A stretch of 64,000 nt of DNA from contig CM020510.1 of the NCBI GenBank assembly GCA_009823395.1, positions 1,563,273 to 1,627,272 of the forward strand, read 5' to 3'. The stretch comes from Thamnaconus septentrionalis. Taxonomy: Eukaryota > Chordata > Actinopteri > Tetraodontiformes > Monacanthidae. Of the stretch, positions 43,692 through 55,846 are shown piece after piece; the first letter of the stretch is position 1, and each line of letters begins with the position of its first letter. The translations under genes were made by a program, and so were the position numbers. The notes under the pieces were generated by a model. It saw only the letters and a program-made list of their open reading frames with translations, ran no database searches and was not told the origin of the DNA.

Positions 43692-43935
43692 ATTGTATTA
43701 ATCCCTAAGGGAAAATGTGTGTTCTAGTAGGAGCAGCTCCAGTAAAATCCTTTATAAATACAATAATAACAAATTCCAAAAACTCCCAACATCCAAAAAC
43801 AGACAGAGGTGCAACATAAATTCCACTGTGTGGAGGAGGACTCTAGTCCAGACCTACTGTCTGTCTGTAAGCTAAGATAGAAGTCAGACGGATGGTGGTG
43901 AAATATTTCCCCTACGGTGCTGAGACAAACAAACA
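43690..43935 (-). mobile_element. Dispersed repeat of the TTATTAATCCC..AGGGAAA type
   Basis: 'GATATTGTATTAATCCCTAAG' then GGAAAAT follows a GATA tract, exactly as in a very common fish repeat (gatagatactttattaatccc..aggggaaatt). About 200 bp downstream ('AGGTGCAACATAAATTCC', 'CTGTCTGTAAGCTAAG') probably belongs to it. Orientation is not certain. Confidence 0.5.
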
Positions 43936-44154
43936 AAGAAAAAATTAATATACGAACTTTAAAACGGACAGGAAGTCATTTTATTGCGCCGATTCTTTGT
44001 GGTTGCTAGCGAGCTGATTCGTTTCCAGGCTGGGTGAGCGACACGCAGGACGGAGGGACGGCAAGCAGGAGGCGACGGAGGAGACAGTTGGCAGGCAGCG
44101 TGAAACACTTTGACACCTCGTCACACTGGAGCCCCGAGACTCCTGGTCACAGCT

Positions 44155-44308
<154 letters not shown>

Positions 44309-44523
44309 AGCAGACTGATGTACCGCCGACCAACAGATGGCCTCGGCGCCGCCGTGTCCCGCCTGCCTTTTTGTTGCGTCGTGCACGTGTACGTGTCTGG
44401 GCTTTGACATTGTGCGTTCGTTCTGACTGTGTAAAATAACGCTAGACACACACACACACACCTCCTAGTCTAACAAGTGACTGACGCGGCGTGTGGAAAT
44501 ACACAACGTAGGGCTTCCTGTCG

Positions 44524-44605
44524 GAAGAACCCGGTCTAGAAGAACCGGCCTAGAAGAACCTGGTCCAGAAGAACCTGGTATAGAAGAACCTGGTCCAGAA
44601 GGTCC
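44524..44605 (+). repeat. TAGAAGAACCTGGTC minisatellite
   Basis: About five degenerate 15-17-bp units of TAGAAGAACCTGGTC, related in core (AGAACC) to the arrays at 18600 and 49500. Confidence 0.85.
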
Positions 44606-45606
44606 GATGTGAAGTTCTCAGCTGTGTCTTCCATTGCTCTGAGTCTCCATCTACAGTCAATCTGGGAAAGTTTAGCAGCCACTTGTATTTGGTCTGCAAG
44701 GTTTTTTTTTTTTTTTATGCAAACGCCGTCATTCATAACCAAATGAGCTGCTGTGCAACCAGAAAACACAAAATGTCATCAACAAGAAGAGGAAGGAAAA
44801 GGTGTTGCTTCAAGGTGCCACCACCATTCTGCTGCACTGTGTTTTTTTTTTATTTGGGTAAACACATTTCAGCGCAAGCAGAGAAGTTTTCCCTGCCCAT
44901 TCACATAATAATGTTTGCTTGTATAATCGTATTATGATGAAGAAATGCATAGAGCGCAACATTAACACGCAGTCTCATTGCGGCCAAACAGCGAACTAAT
45001 CGCTGCTTGTTGAGCACCATCAATAATCATGATTGTGCGATACTGTCCCTTCTTCCACATCGTGCTTGTAATTATTGCTGCTAATGGTCCTGATAATGTG
45101 CCACCGCAGAGCCTCGGGAAGTCCGAGGCGTCTCTGTGGCTGCTTGTGCTCAGATTGTTAAGTACCAGGATGTAAAAAAAAACAAAACAGTCAACTTCTG
45201 GCCACCTTAATGAAGCTTCAGGCAGAGGGAAGCTCATTTGGAGCTCCCTCTCACTCCGCCGCCGTTACCCCATTTGACTTCATAATGAACATTATTGTAT
45301 TATTAAACACGTCAGCGTCGGGTTGCCATGACCTATGCGCCAAAAACTCGTACTTAACGTCTTATTTTAGCACCGCGAGATGGCTTCTCACGTTGCTCGT
45401 GCTGTGGTTGTGCCACTTCCTGCTAAACTATGGAGTGCTAATACTGCGCTCATAGCTTAGCTTCTGATTTTAAGTGAAATGCAGCAGGTTGGTGGCTAGG
45501 GCGGCTCCGTTTCAGGGGCCATTCTGCATTAGCATTAGCATTAGCAACTTCCCCTCAACCCCAATCCAGCCACTTGTTGTAATTTAGCTCCCTCCAACTG
45601 GTGTCG
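44606..45606. other. Non-coding sequence with a candidate conserved element
   Basis: 44880-45110 is complex and rich in ATAATCGTATTATGATG, CATCAATAATCATGATTG and GTAATTATTGCTGCTAATGG-type motifs, and could be a conserved enhancer. T-run at 44703-44716; three GCATTA units at 45526-45546. Confidence 0.35.
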
Positions 45607-45854
45607 TACTACTGGAGGTTGGTCTTGGTCTCCAGACCACTGTTTGAGGATCTCAGTCTCGTCTCAGGGAATTTTGTTCCATTTAGAAGCAAAGTTGAAT
45701 TTTAAAAAAAGATACTGGTCATTTTTGTCTATTTTGTTGTTATTTTTCTTTGATATGAAGTCTTGGTCTGGTCTTGGTCTGGTCTTGGTCTCGATGCTCT
45801 CTGGTCTTGATAAGGTCTTGGTCTCAGTTGGTGCCGTCTGGACTACAACACTAC
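45607..45854 (+). mobile_element. Family D dispersed repeat, copy 3 (most complete)
   Basis: The left end is 'TACTACTGGAGGTTGGTCTTGG' (first 20 bases diagnostic) and the right end 'GCCGTCTGGACTACAACACT' ACC. The termini are approximately inverted (TACACAACACTGG versus ACAACACTACC in the set of copies). The interior holds tandem TCTTGGTCTGG. No coding capacity. Confidence 0.8.
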
Positions 45855-47813
45855 CTCCAGCTATTCAAAGACGTGCAGTTTGAGCTAAATGAATAGAATG
45901 TGTTGCAGTCACCAGTGATGAACTGGTAGTTTACTCAGGGTGTGTCTTTCCTCTCAAGCTGCCGTAGTTCTCCAGCCCACCTATTGACTCGAAAAAAAAA
46001 CCCAGATTATTTTCACAACAGATCAAATAATATCAGCAGAAAAGCCCGACGGCTGCCGTTAGAGCAGAACAAAGGTACATGTAGAAAAAAACAAAAAAAA
46101 GTCAACTCGCGGCTCTATTTGAGTTCCACACGCACAGGAAACCCAAGTTTTAAAAAAACAAGCTGTGGAGAGTTATGACCTCACGATGCGTACAATCTGT
46201 GCAACGTACGAAACGAGCGACTCTCTCCAAACACACACATCTTGTAAACGCGGCGTCTGAAAAAGTGGGAAGTCAAACATGAGTCACTTTTAAGTGGCCG
46301 CTTCGATCGACGGGGGAAAATGCACCTCCGGCTTGTTGAGATGATGCATTCTGTCCTGATGCAGCGTTTCTAACTGGATCAATGTGAATACTGAGCACTT
46401 GGTTCCACTCCCACTACTATCTCAGTGCTTTGAGCGGCCGAGGAAGTGGAAGGAATTTCTTGTCCGAAGACGCTCGCTGCCACTCGTCCAATCAAACAAC
46501 TGCAAAAGTGAAGCAAGTGAGAGACTTTGGGAAGTGTGAGGAATGAAAGACACACAGGGAGCTGGGAAAAACCTCACCTCGCCCACTCATTCACGCTTTG
46601 CATCACATTACACTCACACATTTGCCAACATTGTGATGAACTCAATGATGGCCCTGATTTTCTTTAATAAACGTAAGAAAAAAAAATAGTGAGAGAAACT
46701 GATGAGGAGGATCGGACGAATCTCCGGAAACGTAAAACAAATGAAAAATAAGTCAGTAGCTGAAAAATGAAAGATGAAATTACAAACACGGAGTTGTCGC
46801 TTGGGCTCAGCCTCAAATAATTCCTGCAAAAAAAAATTGAAATGAGTGCATCAATGACACAATCATTATTATTGTCTGCAGTGCAGTTGCTCTGTCATAA
46901 ATAAATGCCTAACCCTCAAAGTCTAATGTGGTTGTTGCTCATCCAAGTCTCAATCTTCATCATAATCATCATCATCATCAGTTTGATTTCTTCCACTGAA
47001 TGGATTCATACATGACCTGAAGCCCAGCAGATGAAGCTACACGCCTCTAACAACACACATAATTCCATGTAAGCATCGTTTTCTGTCCATCAGTCCTCGA
47101 GTCACTGAGTCAAGAATTCCATTGAATCCATCACAACCACCCACCACCCGTTGCAACCAGTAGCACGCTGCTTGTTTGCAAAAGTGAAAGTTTACATGGA
47201 CGCATCACCTGCGTCACCTGACCAGCACCGAGCTCCGGCCAGAGAGGAGACGACCGATGTCAGCACAGCAGAGCTGCAGAGCCGCTTCGGTACTGAGGCC
47301 AAAAACATGGAGAAATGAAACAACCGCTCACAATTCACCACCACTCAGCACTTCATCGCAATCATTCGCTCGAGCCCCGGCTGCACATTTTCAACTTCTA
47401 CAATTTATATTTTAGACAAACATCGGCACACAGTGACAGTGAGGGGTCCATGTACACCACTGCATCAACAGTGTGCATTAAAAATCAACAAACATGTAAA
47501 AAAAAAAAATCAATGTGTGAAAATTGGATTTGCTGAAAAACACACACACACACACACACAACATTCCCGGGGCAGATTTCAATTTTCGGTGCTTTTAATG
47601 GTCGGAGAGCAGCAGCAGCAGCAGCAGCGACGAGAGGAGCAGCCCTGCAGAGCAGCCACACCAAAAAAAAGAAAAAGACAGAAAAAAGCCGAAAGCAGCT
47701 GGGCACCAGTGGTGGGAGGTTGCAATCAATATCACATGATTACATCAGAGAAGGCTAATTCTCTCATCACATCCTCCTCTCACTAAATCAACATGGGAGA
47801 GAGCAAAGACTCT

Positions 47814-47848
<35 letters not shown>

Positions 47849-48176
47849 TGAAATGCTGGTGAAAGCTCCTGCTCGACCATCCTCCTATCTGGAGTTCACT
47901 TATTAATTTATTCTAATGGCAGTTGGATCACTCGGACTTCAGCTGTCAAGTCCAGATCTTCCATCTTGCCGTATCATTTTTGGAATCCTTCCAAAAATCA
48001 GAGAAGTCCGGACGGATGAAGAGGCCTCTCGGCAGCAGGAGGCAGTCGGCCTCAAACTGCTCCGGACCCGGAATTTAGGATTTACTGATATGGAATGCAA
48101 ATAAAGATGATAAAGTTTTTTATGAGAGTTGGAAAATATCAGCTACGGCCTGCTTGAATGTGCGAGAAAGACCGTT
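45855..48176. other. Unrecognised non-coding sequence with microsatellites
   Basis: (CA)11 at 47540-47561; (CAG)6 near 47611-47629; (TG)16 at 47816-47847. No exon supported. Confidence 0.5.
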
Positions 48177-48179
48177 TTT

Positions 48180-48693
48180 AGGTCCAGTGTGTAATATTTG
48201 GCTTTATTTATGATTTCTATATTGGTAAAAGCTTCATATTGCCAATGAATATATTCATAAAAGTGTGTCATTGCAGTAAAACAATAGTATTTCCATACCC
48301 TCAGAGCAGTTCTCATAACATGTATATACATATATATATATATATGCACTTGCTTGCACTATACAGTTGCAGTAATTATGCAAATTTGCCCACTGCGGGA
48401 TTAATAAAGGCCTTCTCTTCGCTGCTTTTCTATATTTCTAAGGAAGCCTGGTGTGGACAACCCAGCAGCCTGACAGCACGTTTCATATTTAGGGTGAACG
48501 CTCGTGTCTTCAAAATAAACCAACCGAGAAGAAGTCGGATGAGGTCTCCAGGTTTGGGTGCGCAGGCCAACGTAGTTCACCGGCAAGCTCAGGAGAGGGA
48601 GGGAGAGAGAGTGTCAGACGCTGCAGTCTGAAATGTAACCACATGATGTCGCTGTTTCTTGGACACAATCTCCAAGTATTACACACTGGACCT
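48180..48693 (+). mobile_element. Family A MITE, copy 4, best terminal repeats
   Basis: Left terminus 48180-48201 and right terminus 48672-48693 are 22-bp inverted repeats with one mismatch (outer part AGGTCCAGTGTGTAATA). TTAA follows the right end. Internal blocks match copies 1, 3 and 6. A foreign segment (about 48320-48420, see next entry) replaces the 'CCCAGTGCTCCCAGTTAGCT' region. Confidence 0.9.
48320..48420 (+). mobile_element. LINE-type 3' tail nested in family A copy 4
   Basis: A TA tract, then 'TGCACTTGCTTGCACTATAC', 'ATGCAAATTTGCCCACTG' and 'CGGGATTAATAAAGGCCTTC'. This is the fish LINE/SINE tail type (gcaaatttcccc..tgggattaataaagg), also seen at 55735-55846. Confidence 0.55.
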
Positions 48694-48901
48694 TTAAATG
48701 CTGCTTTCCTCTTTCCACTTGACGTCTATCGGCTCTTCGCAAGATTTATCTGTGGGATAAATCCGTGAGATTTAGGAAATGGTCCCGCTGCCGTGCCAGG
48801 TGACTTACTCTCTGTGTGTGTAAATAAAGAGCCGGGGACCGGGATGGATGGCGAGAGTGAGAAATGTGTAAAATAATGAATAGTGACTGACTTACAAAGG
48901 T

Positions 48902-48914
48902 GGGGGGGGGGGGG
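48902..48914 (+). repeat. G13 run
   Basis: Uninterrupted G homopolymer. Confidence 0.95.
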
Positions 48915-49499
48915 TGTTGTAGTGGCAACCGTGTGCAATGAATGATCCCAGCGGCAACACAGCTGCGTCCTCCACCTTCTATAAACAAGACGGAGGAGGG
49001 GATGAGATGGCGTGGTGGGATAGCGTGGGCTGGCTTTGCACGTGTGTGCATCACCAGGGCAGTGCTAAATTTGGAGAGATGGGAATCTAAACAAACACAC
49101 ACACACACACACACCACACAGCACAACACAACTGAGCCCCGAGCAGTTGTCGTGGGCCAACAGTTGTCACATTCACGCCGTTGGTCGGGGGGAGGACCTG
49201 CTGTGGTGACACGCACCCGCGGTCAGAATGACAAAATGTGTTTGTCGTTTGATATTGATGGACCAGAATAATGATCCAGTAAAAGTGGGGAGCAAACTTT
49301 CACAAATTTGCACTTTGCAAGGCATTTATACAGCGGTGGGCCAACTTTTTGACTGGTGGGGCCTCGATGGGCTGTAAAATGTGCCAGAGGGGGTAGCGGA
49401 GCAGCAGCAGGTGGATGGAGTGTTTTTGGTGAGATACCGTCATAGGAGGAAAGGATATATACTTTGCGTTTTCATAGTTTCCCCATGCCTGAGCTAGAA
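48915..49499. other. Unrecognised non-coding sequence
   Basis: Short (CA)10 near 49093-49113. 'GCGGTGGGCCAACTTTTTGA' at about 49333 resembles hAT-element end text but is too short to assign. Confidence 0.4.
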
Positions 49500-49735
49500 C
49501 CATCACCTAGAACCACCCAGAATCAACCTAGAACCACCACAGAACCACTTAAATCAACCTAGAACCACCATAGAACCAGCAAGAACCACCCAGAACCACA
49601 TAGAATCAACCTAGAACCACCATAGAACCACCCAGAACCACATAGAATCAACCTAGAACCACCATAGAACCAGCTAGGGCCACCCACAACCACATAGAAT
49701 CACCCTAGAACCACCCCCAGAACCACAGAACTGTG
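49500..49735 (+). repeat. TAGAACCACC-type minisatellite
   Basis: Units CTAGAACCACC, CATAGAACCAC, ATAGAATCAAC and CCAGAACCAC. A block 'ACATAGAATCAACCTAGAAC' then CACCATAGAACCA recurs three times. Related to 18600-18875, about 31 kb away. Confidence 0.9.
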
Positions 49736-49737
49736 CT

Positions 49738-49830
49738 TATGTTGTAAAAATGCAGCACAGTCCAGCACTTTTGCCCAAGGCAAAATTTCCCCAGGGGACA
49801 ATAAAAGTTCATCTTATCGTATCTTAATAG
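49738..49830 (-). mobile_element. Dispersed repeat (TTTATTGTCCCCTGGGGAAA type)
   Basis: The reverse complement reads GATAAGATGAACTTTTATTG then TCCCCTGGGGAAATTTTGCC. It is of the same type as 17672 and 43690 and adjoins the minisatellite. Confidence 0.6.
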
Positions 49831-51415
49831 AGACAATTAGAGCCACGCGCTTGACATACGGTGTGCGAGAAGAGCAACACAAGCAGGAAGGTTTCCCGAC
49901 TCCAGACTGTTGGCAGCAACGGCAACAGGTCGTCTCTTGTTTCTCCGACGCTGTTTAAGTAGGCAAGTAAGCATTTTCCGCCTGCACTCGATTCGCCAGG
50001 AAAGAGTTTTAGAAATAGCCTCAGTCATCAGGATTCACTCTATCTGTTCAACCAAGGAGACCTGCGAATTAACCTGCGCCGCGCTGCCAGTGGAAACAAG
50101 GGAAATCATTGTGCTACTTCTGCTTACACCACTTTTACACTCGCTTTACAAATGAGCACAGAGACGAGCCAACAGTGAGTGGCTAATTGTTCCTGCTTTG
50201 TTTTTGGTTTGTTGTTTTTTAATTTCAGGGTAGGCAATGATTTTGATAACCCCAGTCACCAGCGGACTCATTTTGTATCTGCATCACCGGCTTTTTGTAA
50301 TTTTGTAACTCATTGTGATGCATATTTAGAACAACACACACACACACACACACACACACTCCAATAAAGAGGAAAACAATCAGATATAACAGGGAAAAGA
50401 GCTAGCCAGAGTTTCAGCATGTTGATGTTTACTAAAATAAATGATCCTAAATCTCTGAATCACTGTTTTTCCCCTTTTTTTTGCGTTTCCATTAAGTGTC
50501 AAGCCAATTTTAATCAGTTAAAAAGTGGACACGTCATATGATGACACTATATGTGAGCTGAATGTTTCAGACACATCAGAGTTAAAGGGATATTACATCA
50601 TTTTGGCAAATTTGCAAACTGCTATGATCCTTATAGGCCTGTGAGTTGGTGTCTCTCCTTGAAGTTGTTGTTGTTGTTGTTGTTGTTGTTGTTGCCATTT
50701 CCAGTTGCTGCTCTTAGCACTCGGACGTCTGATGAACCGCTTTCAGAAGAAACATTGTCTCATCAGATATGAGGTTTAGATACAACATCATGATGGAGGA
50801 AGAGGTTCATTGTGGATCGGTCTCTTGTCTCCAGTGCAGTTTCTATCCCCTCCCTACAGTCAATAGCAGGGATTAGTGCCTGTTTAATTCCGTTCCCCAG
50901 AAGGATCGGCTGGAAAACCCTTGTTCAGGTTTGTGGAGGGCCATTAAAAACCGTCAGTAAAGGACGCAATAAATAAACTCAACACTTTTATTTCAGTCCA
51001 TTTTCCTTCATCACCAATCTCAACTTTGACCCATAAATCCAACTTAAAAAAAAAAAAAAATGATGGCGGCATATATTATTCATTGCAATGTGCCGCAAGA
51101 GTTGTGCTCAGTTCTAGTCCGGGTGGAATGCACTGGTGCCACTGGTCAAAATAAATCACGACATGATGCAAGTCTTGCAACGGACTCCATCATGTGGAAG
51201 TCAGAGATGCAAATTAGAAAGAAAGAAAACGAAAAACTAACAAACAAACAAATCTCTATTCATTCTATTTCTACATTACTACTGCAGAGCAGAGCTGCAA
51301 GTCACAATAGAAAAGATCCAAACTGGGAATCATGCAGATCATTCTCAGTTCCCTGCAGATTTTCCTTTTCCCGATCAACACATCCGGTGCAGAGTTCCCC
51401 AGACAGCGCTGAGCT
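49831..51415. other. Unrecognised non-coding sequence
   Basis: (CA)12 at 50336-50359; (TTG)10 at 50663-50694; A14 at 51046-51060. No exon supported. Confidence 0.45.
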
Positions 51416-51419
51416 CCGT

Positions 51420-51680
51420 TAGGCCCCCGAGGATTAGACGGTGCAAAGGTTTTTTACGCAACAGAAGCGGCCCGTTAACTCCGACGGAGTAGACACACGT
51501 GTGCTACATTGCACCACTGGAGCACTGGAGAGCGTTGCTGCTGCTGCCGCCGCTGCTTGCTGACGTATCATATTTCTTCCCCGGCAACAAGAAGCAATAA
51601 TGCGGCGGCGCTCTGGGAGGAAGCTTCGGGGAGGTTTACTGGGCAGCCGCTGTACCGGTAGGGCTTCACTGCTTCCTTAC
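51420..51680. promoter_or_regulatory. CpG-rich complex segment
   Basis: 'GCGGCCCGTTAACTCCGACG', 'GCTGCCGCCGCTGCTTGCTG', 'ACGTATCATATTTCTTCCCC' and 'AATGCGGCGGCGCTCTGG'. Complex, CpG-bearing and repeat-poor; possibly regulatory. Confidence 0.2.
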
Positions 51681-51969
51681 AGCAACTAACACGTCTGCTG
51701 GGTAGCTTCAAGCCCACTGGCCACCGGAATCAGTTGTTGGAAGTCCTGCGCGTCTGTGGAGATACACCAGCTTCCCACTGCGGCTTTCCGAAGCTGGGAG
51801 ATGGAGAAGATAAAGGACAGATAAGAGATAGGCGGGAATAGAAAAATCAGAACCTCTCCGGGGAGGCCGACAATGACGGCGTGTTGAGCCATGATAGCCG
51901 CGCCACCTCAAAAGTGTTCCAGCCATCTTTCATCACCGCCGCCAATGTTACAATTATATGATTATAACC

Positions 51970-52100
51970 GACACGGCGGCGCAGTAGTTGGCAATGCCAC
52001 CTCACATCAAGAAGGTTGTCATCAAAAGAATCACAATCAGAATTCTGCCCAGGTACTGCAGACTCCTCCCACAGTCCAAAGAGCATGAGGCAGATTGGAG
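51970..52100 (+). mobile_element. SINE-like repeat, truncated
   Basis: 'GACACGGCGGCGCAGTAGTT' 'GGCAATGCCACCTCACATCA' 'AGAAGG' matches a widespread teleost repeat (cacggtggcgcagtggttagc..cctcacagcaagaagg). 'CTCCTCCCACAGTCCAAAGA' 'GCATGAGGC' is its later segment (cttcctcccacagtccaaagacatg). The middle is deleted. Confidence 0.7.
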
Positions 52101-52987
52101 GCCGACACAACAAGAAGTTTCACTGGTCATCAGACCATGGACTCTAGTTATGACTGCAGTGTGGGCTTCTTAGCAGCATGGGGTTTCTTATTTCTGATGT
52201 CTGACTGTTCAAGGAAGTGCTCAGTAATTTGGAAGATGCACTCCATCTTTACAGCCAGCGTCCCACAGGTGGAGGTGTTTGACCAAAGAAGAAAACGAGC
52301 CGCTCCGTTTGGGATCATCGATGCAAAATGTATTCTTTTTTTTTTTTTTTTTTTTCCTCCAGCCGTCTGAAGATCTCTGCAGTCAGCCAGTCAGTAGTCA
52401 GTCAGTTTGCCGGCCATTAAGCCTGATCACTCAGTGGGAGCGGTGTGAACAGCAGACTCTCTGTTCCTGCAGCACACCAAAGCGACACTCAGCGACACCC
52501 CGCCTCTGCCTCGTTGCTGCAAAGAGTCATTTTCAAGAGTAACCATGAGTGCCGGAGTGTTTCTGAGCCGCCGCCGCCGCCGCCGCCGCCGCTCTGCTGC
52601 AGACCGTTTTTACATTTGACGCAACTGTGACTGCAGCCAGTCGGGGGAGACAGGAGGGGGGTCTGAGGAGTTTCACATGATCAGTCCTGGCTGGTCCTGT
52701 GCCTGCGTGCTCGCTGCTTCAGGCACGTCAACATTCATTTTATGGCTGGAACAACTGCTGAGGCTGATAACCCAGCCGGACCGTCTGCTCGGCCATTTGG
52801 CTGCTTTGCCAAAAACAACAATGACTTCAAAGAGTTGTTGTACAGAAAAAAACCCGAAATAAATAAGAAAAAATAACTGTTAAAGAGTATTGACTCATTT
52901 CAGAAGCGTGTGATTGGCTAAAAAAAATGAAACTTTCAATACAAACAATAAGACAAACCAAACTAAATAATTGAAGGTTCGGCTTAT
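52101..52987. other. Unrecognised non-coding sequence
   Basis: T20 run near 52335-52355 and (CCG)8 at 52567-52592. No exon supported. Confidence 0.45.
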
Positions 52988-53135
52988 TGAATCTCCATAG
53001 ACCAATAAGGAAGAAGAACCAAGAAGAAGAACAAAGAAGAAGGTTCTAGGTTTGGGTGTGCAGGCCACCGTAGCTCACTGGCATGTTCAGGAGAGGGAGA
53101 GAAAGTGAAAGATGCTGTACTAAATACTGCCCACT
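52988..53135 (+). mobile_element. Family A MITE, copy 5 (fragment)
   Basis: 'ATCTCCATAGACCAATAAGG', AAG-rich segment, 'AGGTTTGGGTGTGCAGGCCA' and 'CCGTAGCTCACTGGCATG'. It is internally deleted and lacks both termini. Confidence 0.65.
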
Positions 53136-54077
53136 AACGCTAATATTTTAAACAACTAAACTGAAACAGAGAACTGGTCGAATAAAATTTATTCAACATA
53201 TTGATTAAATAATAGAGCAAGACCGAATGTTTGCATATCTGGACAATTTTTCACTATAAGAAAGAGCTGAATGTGCAGATGTGGTTTGGTAAAGCCATCA
53301 CATGCCATCTGTGGAATTGATGATGCTGAAAAGATATTGAAAACATTATTTTCCACCTGCCTTCATCCTTAAAAGACATAATAAACCGGAACAAAAATCC
53401 TTCACTCCGCCCTCGCCCTGCTTGACAAAGTCATACATTCTGCAGGTCTACTTCACACTGGGTTCGATTTGAACCAGCTGCAGAGACATTGAGATACGGC
53501 CCATTTTGCGATCAAGGTGACTGGGAGTCTGTAACACGGACTAAGACACGGGGCGCCGCATTCATCACCATGTTGATTCAATTCTGCAAGATTCTAATCA
53601 GACCCGCCTTTTATGTCTCCACCGCTCTCCTGGAAAATGGGTCAAAGAAAAATGAAGAGTAAGGGATGAGATGTAAGGAGCATTCACTGGTGGGATCCAG
53701 CAGACCTCATGTCGCCATCAATAAAGCGGCGACGGACTGAATGGATCTAATTAAGGCACCGAACAATATTTTCCGTGACGACTGTACCAAATCCCAGCAC
53801 GGTAAATTATGAAGCTCAATGATTTGCGTGTCCACTAAAGCACAAAGCCGCCCCGCCGCCGCCGCCGCCGCCACCGGCTCATATCCGCACAGTTATATTA
53901 ATTCAGCCGCCTGTGGGCAAAGTCCAGCCGACTGAATCAACGCTGTGGAAAAACGTCCTAGGATTGGAAGACTGAGAGGAGGAAGAAGGAGAGGAGCTCG
54001 TCTACAGTCGTGCTCCTCAGCTCCAGTAGGAACACAGACACAGCAGAGAGAACTGGAAACCTGCATATATGCCGACA
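53136..54077. other. Non-coding sequence with candidate conserved element
   Basis: 53690-53850 is complex: 'CCATCAATAAAGCGGCGACG', 'GGATCTAATTAAGGCACCG', 'GGTAAATTATGAAGCTCAAT'. It is followed by (CCG)6 at about 53855-53873. Possible conserved regulatory block, untested. Confidence 0.3.
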
Positions 54078-54479
54078 TTAAAGGGTCCGGTGTGGAATAT
54101 TTGGCTTGATTTATGATTTTTATATTGGTGAAATATAACATAATACATGAATAATAGTGTGGAATGTACAGCTAAAGTAGTTTTTCTTATACATTTATAT
54201 AAGAACATACATAGCGCTCCCAGTTAGCTGCCATCTTGCACCGCCATATTTTTTATTGCCTTATTTCTTGTGATTAATATAATTTTCCATCTTTTTTGGC
54301 ACGCCACTGCTTGCGTCTTCTAATAAACCAATGAAGAAGAAGGTGGACGAGGCGGAGGCCACCGTAGTTCACTGGCAAGCTCAGCAGGGGGTGCGAGTGA
54401 CTGAGCGCTGCAATCTAAAATGTAACCACTCGATGTCGCCGTTTCTTCTTGGAAAAATCTCCCACACTTAATCTTGAAA
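54078..54479 (+). mobile_element. Family A MITE, copy 6
   Basis: Left end TTAAAGGGTCCGGTGTGGAA; right end decayed (CCCACACTTAATCTTGAAA). Shares 'GCGCTCCCAGTTAGCTGCCA', 'CCACCGTAGTTCACTGGCAA' and 'CTCGATGTCGCCGTTTCTTC' with the other copies. It starts on a TTAA, as in copy 1. Confidence 0.8.
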
Positions 54480-54559
54480 CGCTGCATAAAACTAAGTGAA
54501 GGAGTTTTGGTAAGGACTCAGTGTGAAAACACTCTAAATTAGATTTGCCATTCTGGAAA

Positions 54560-54965
54560 GCTAATTTGGGACCAGGCATCGATTTAAATCAGCATTGTTA
54601 GATATTTCGTCAGATTTGGACTCAAGCGGTCGAATTTCACGAGCGCGGCAGAACATCGTTGCGACACCGGCTGGCACAGACCCACTCAGACTCCTCAGGG
54701 GGGCATTAGCAGAGAGCGAGCGGCGCATCAGGCTGAAATTCATTTTAGCGCAGAGGAGGGGCGAAGATTTGTCCCGACATTTGCAGTCGGCGGCGAACGG
54801 CAGGAAGGAGAAGCGGGAGCGAGTTGAGATGTTTGAAGTAATTAAGTTTGGCCGCGGCTCATTTGGAAGATTAAGGAGGAAACCTGACTTGGAGGACGAG
54901 GACCTGCCTGCGGCGTCTCCACGTCACGTCAGGATGCCGAGTCGACCGAGGCTTTGTGTTTGACG
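54560..54965. promoter_or_regulatory. CpG-rich complex segment (possible conserved element)
   Basis: About 31 CpG in 360 bp, with 'CATCGATTTAAATCAGC', 'GAAGTAATTAAGTTTGGCC' and 'GCGGCTCATTTGGAAGATTA'. A frame is open for about 122 codons but begins at TTG, has no domain I recognise and no flanking splice signals I can defend. I therefore list it as regulatory-like rather than coding. Confidence 0.25.
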
Positions 54966-55081
54966 AGCGGAGGGACCAAATTAAGTCTTCGCCCAATTGG
55001 AACTAGTTTGGTCCCAACTTGTTCTTTAAGGTAGAAACTCCAGGAGTTAGTGAAGTGAGAGCATACCAGCACCTCAGCATC

Positions 55082-55171
55082 TCTTGGTCTCCAACTCCAA
55101 ATGTCTTGGTCCGGTCTCCAGTCTTGATAAGGTCTTGGTCTGGGTTGGTGCCGTCCGGACTACAACACTAC
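55082..55171 (+). mobile_element. Family D dispersed repeat, copy 4 (3' part)
   Basis: 'CTTGATAAGGTCTTGGTCTG' and 'GGTTGGTGCCGTCCGGACTA' CAACACTAC match the right end of 45607-45854. Confidence 0.8.
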
Positions 55172-55338
55172 GTGTAGGGTCGACTTTGAGCAAGGCAGAC
55201 TTTCAACCTCAGAGGTGAGTCAGAGCTGGAAGCCCCTCTGCCACTAAACAACCGCTGAAGGAACACAGGAGGCAGCCACCGTGCACTCCAACAGGCCGTC
55301 CACTGATCAATAACACTATAAAGACGCGAAAAAAGGAA

Positions 55339-55503
<165 letters not shown>

Positions 55504-55734
55504 GACACAAGCGAGTCTACTGCTGCTGCTGCTCCGCCAGCCTGCTGATACATGTGCTGACCTCCACTTTACACAAGAAGGAACAAGGGCAACACAAACA
55601 CCCAAAGTCTGTGTGTGTGTGTGTGTGTTCTTGTTTTCTTTTTAAAGCAAATAAATAAATAAATAGTCGACTCTCCATACGATGTAAATGTCTTCTTCTT
55701 CCTTTCTTACGCTGTAAATGTTTACTTATATATT

Positions 55735-55846
55735 TTCATCAATATGTTTTTTTCTTCTCTTTGCACTACATCATTGCTGTAAATATTCACAATTCCCGAA
55801 AGTGGAATAAATAACGGCATTCTATTCTATTCTATTCTATCCTATT
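55735..55846 (+). mobile_element. LINE-type 3' tail with (TATTC)n
   Basis: 'TTTGCACTACATCATTGCTG' 'TAAATATTCACAATTCCC' 'AAAGTGGAATAAATAACGGC' then (ATTCT)5. This is the usual fish LINE tail layout ending in a short tandem repeat. Confidence 0.6.

Noticed and set aside
49325..49400. hAT-like terminal text (GCGGTGGGCCAACTTTTTGA)
   Set aside because: Too short, with no matching second end or duplication.
50575..50680. Start of a known fish repeat (GTTAAAGGGATA...)
   Set aside because: Only the first dozen bases match the family I had in mind; downstream sequence diverges.
54595..54963. 122-codon plus-strand frame in CpG-rich sequence
   Set aside because: Begins at TTG. Its GRGSFG segment superficially resembles a kinase glycine loop, but no other kinase motif is present. 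Chance openness in GC-rich DNA is the simpler explanation.
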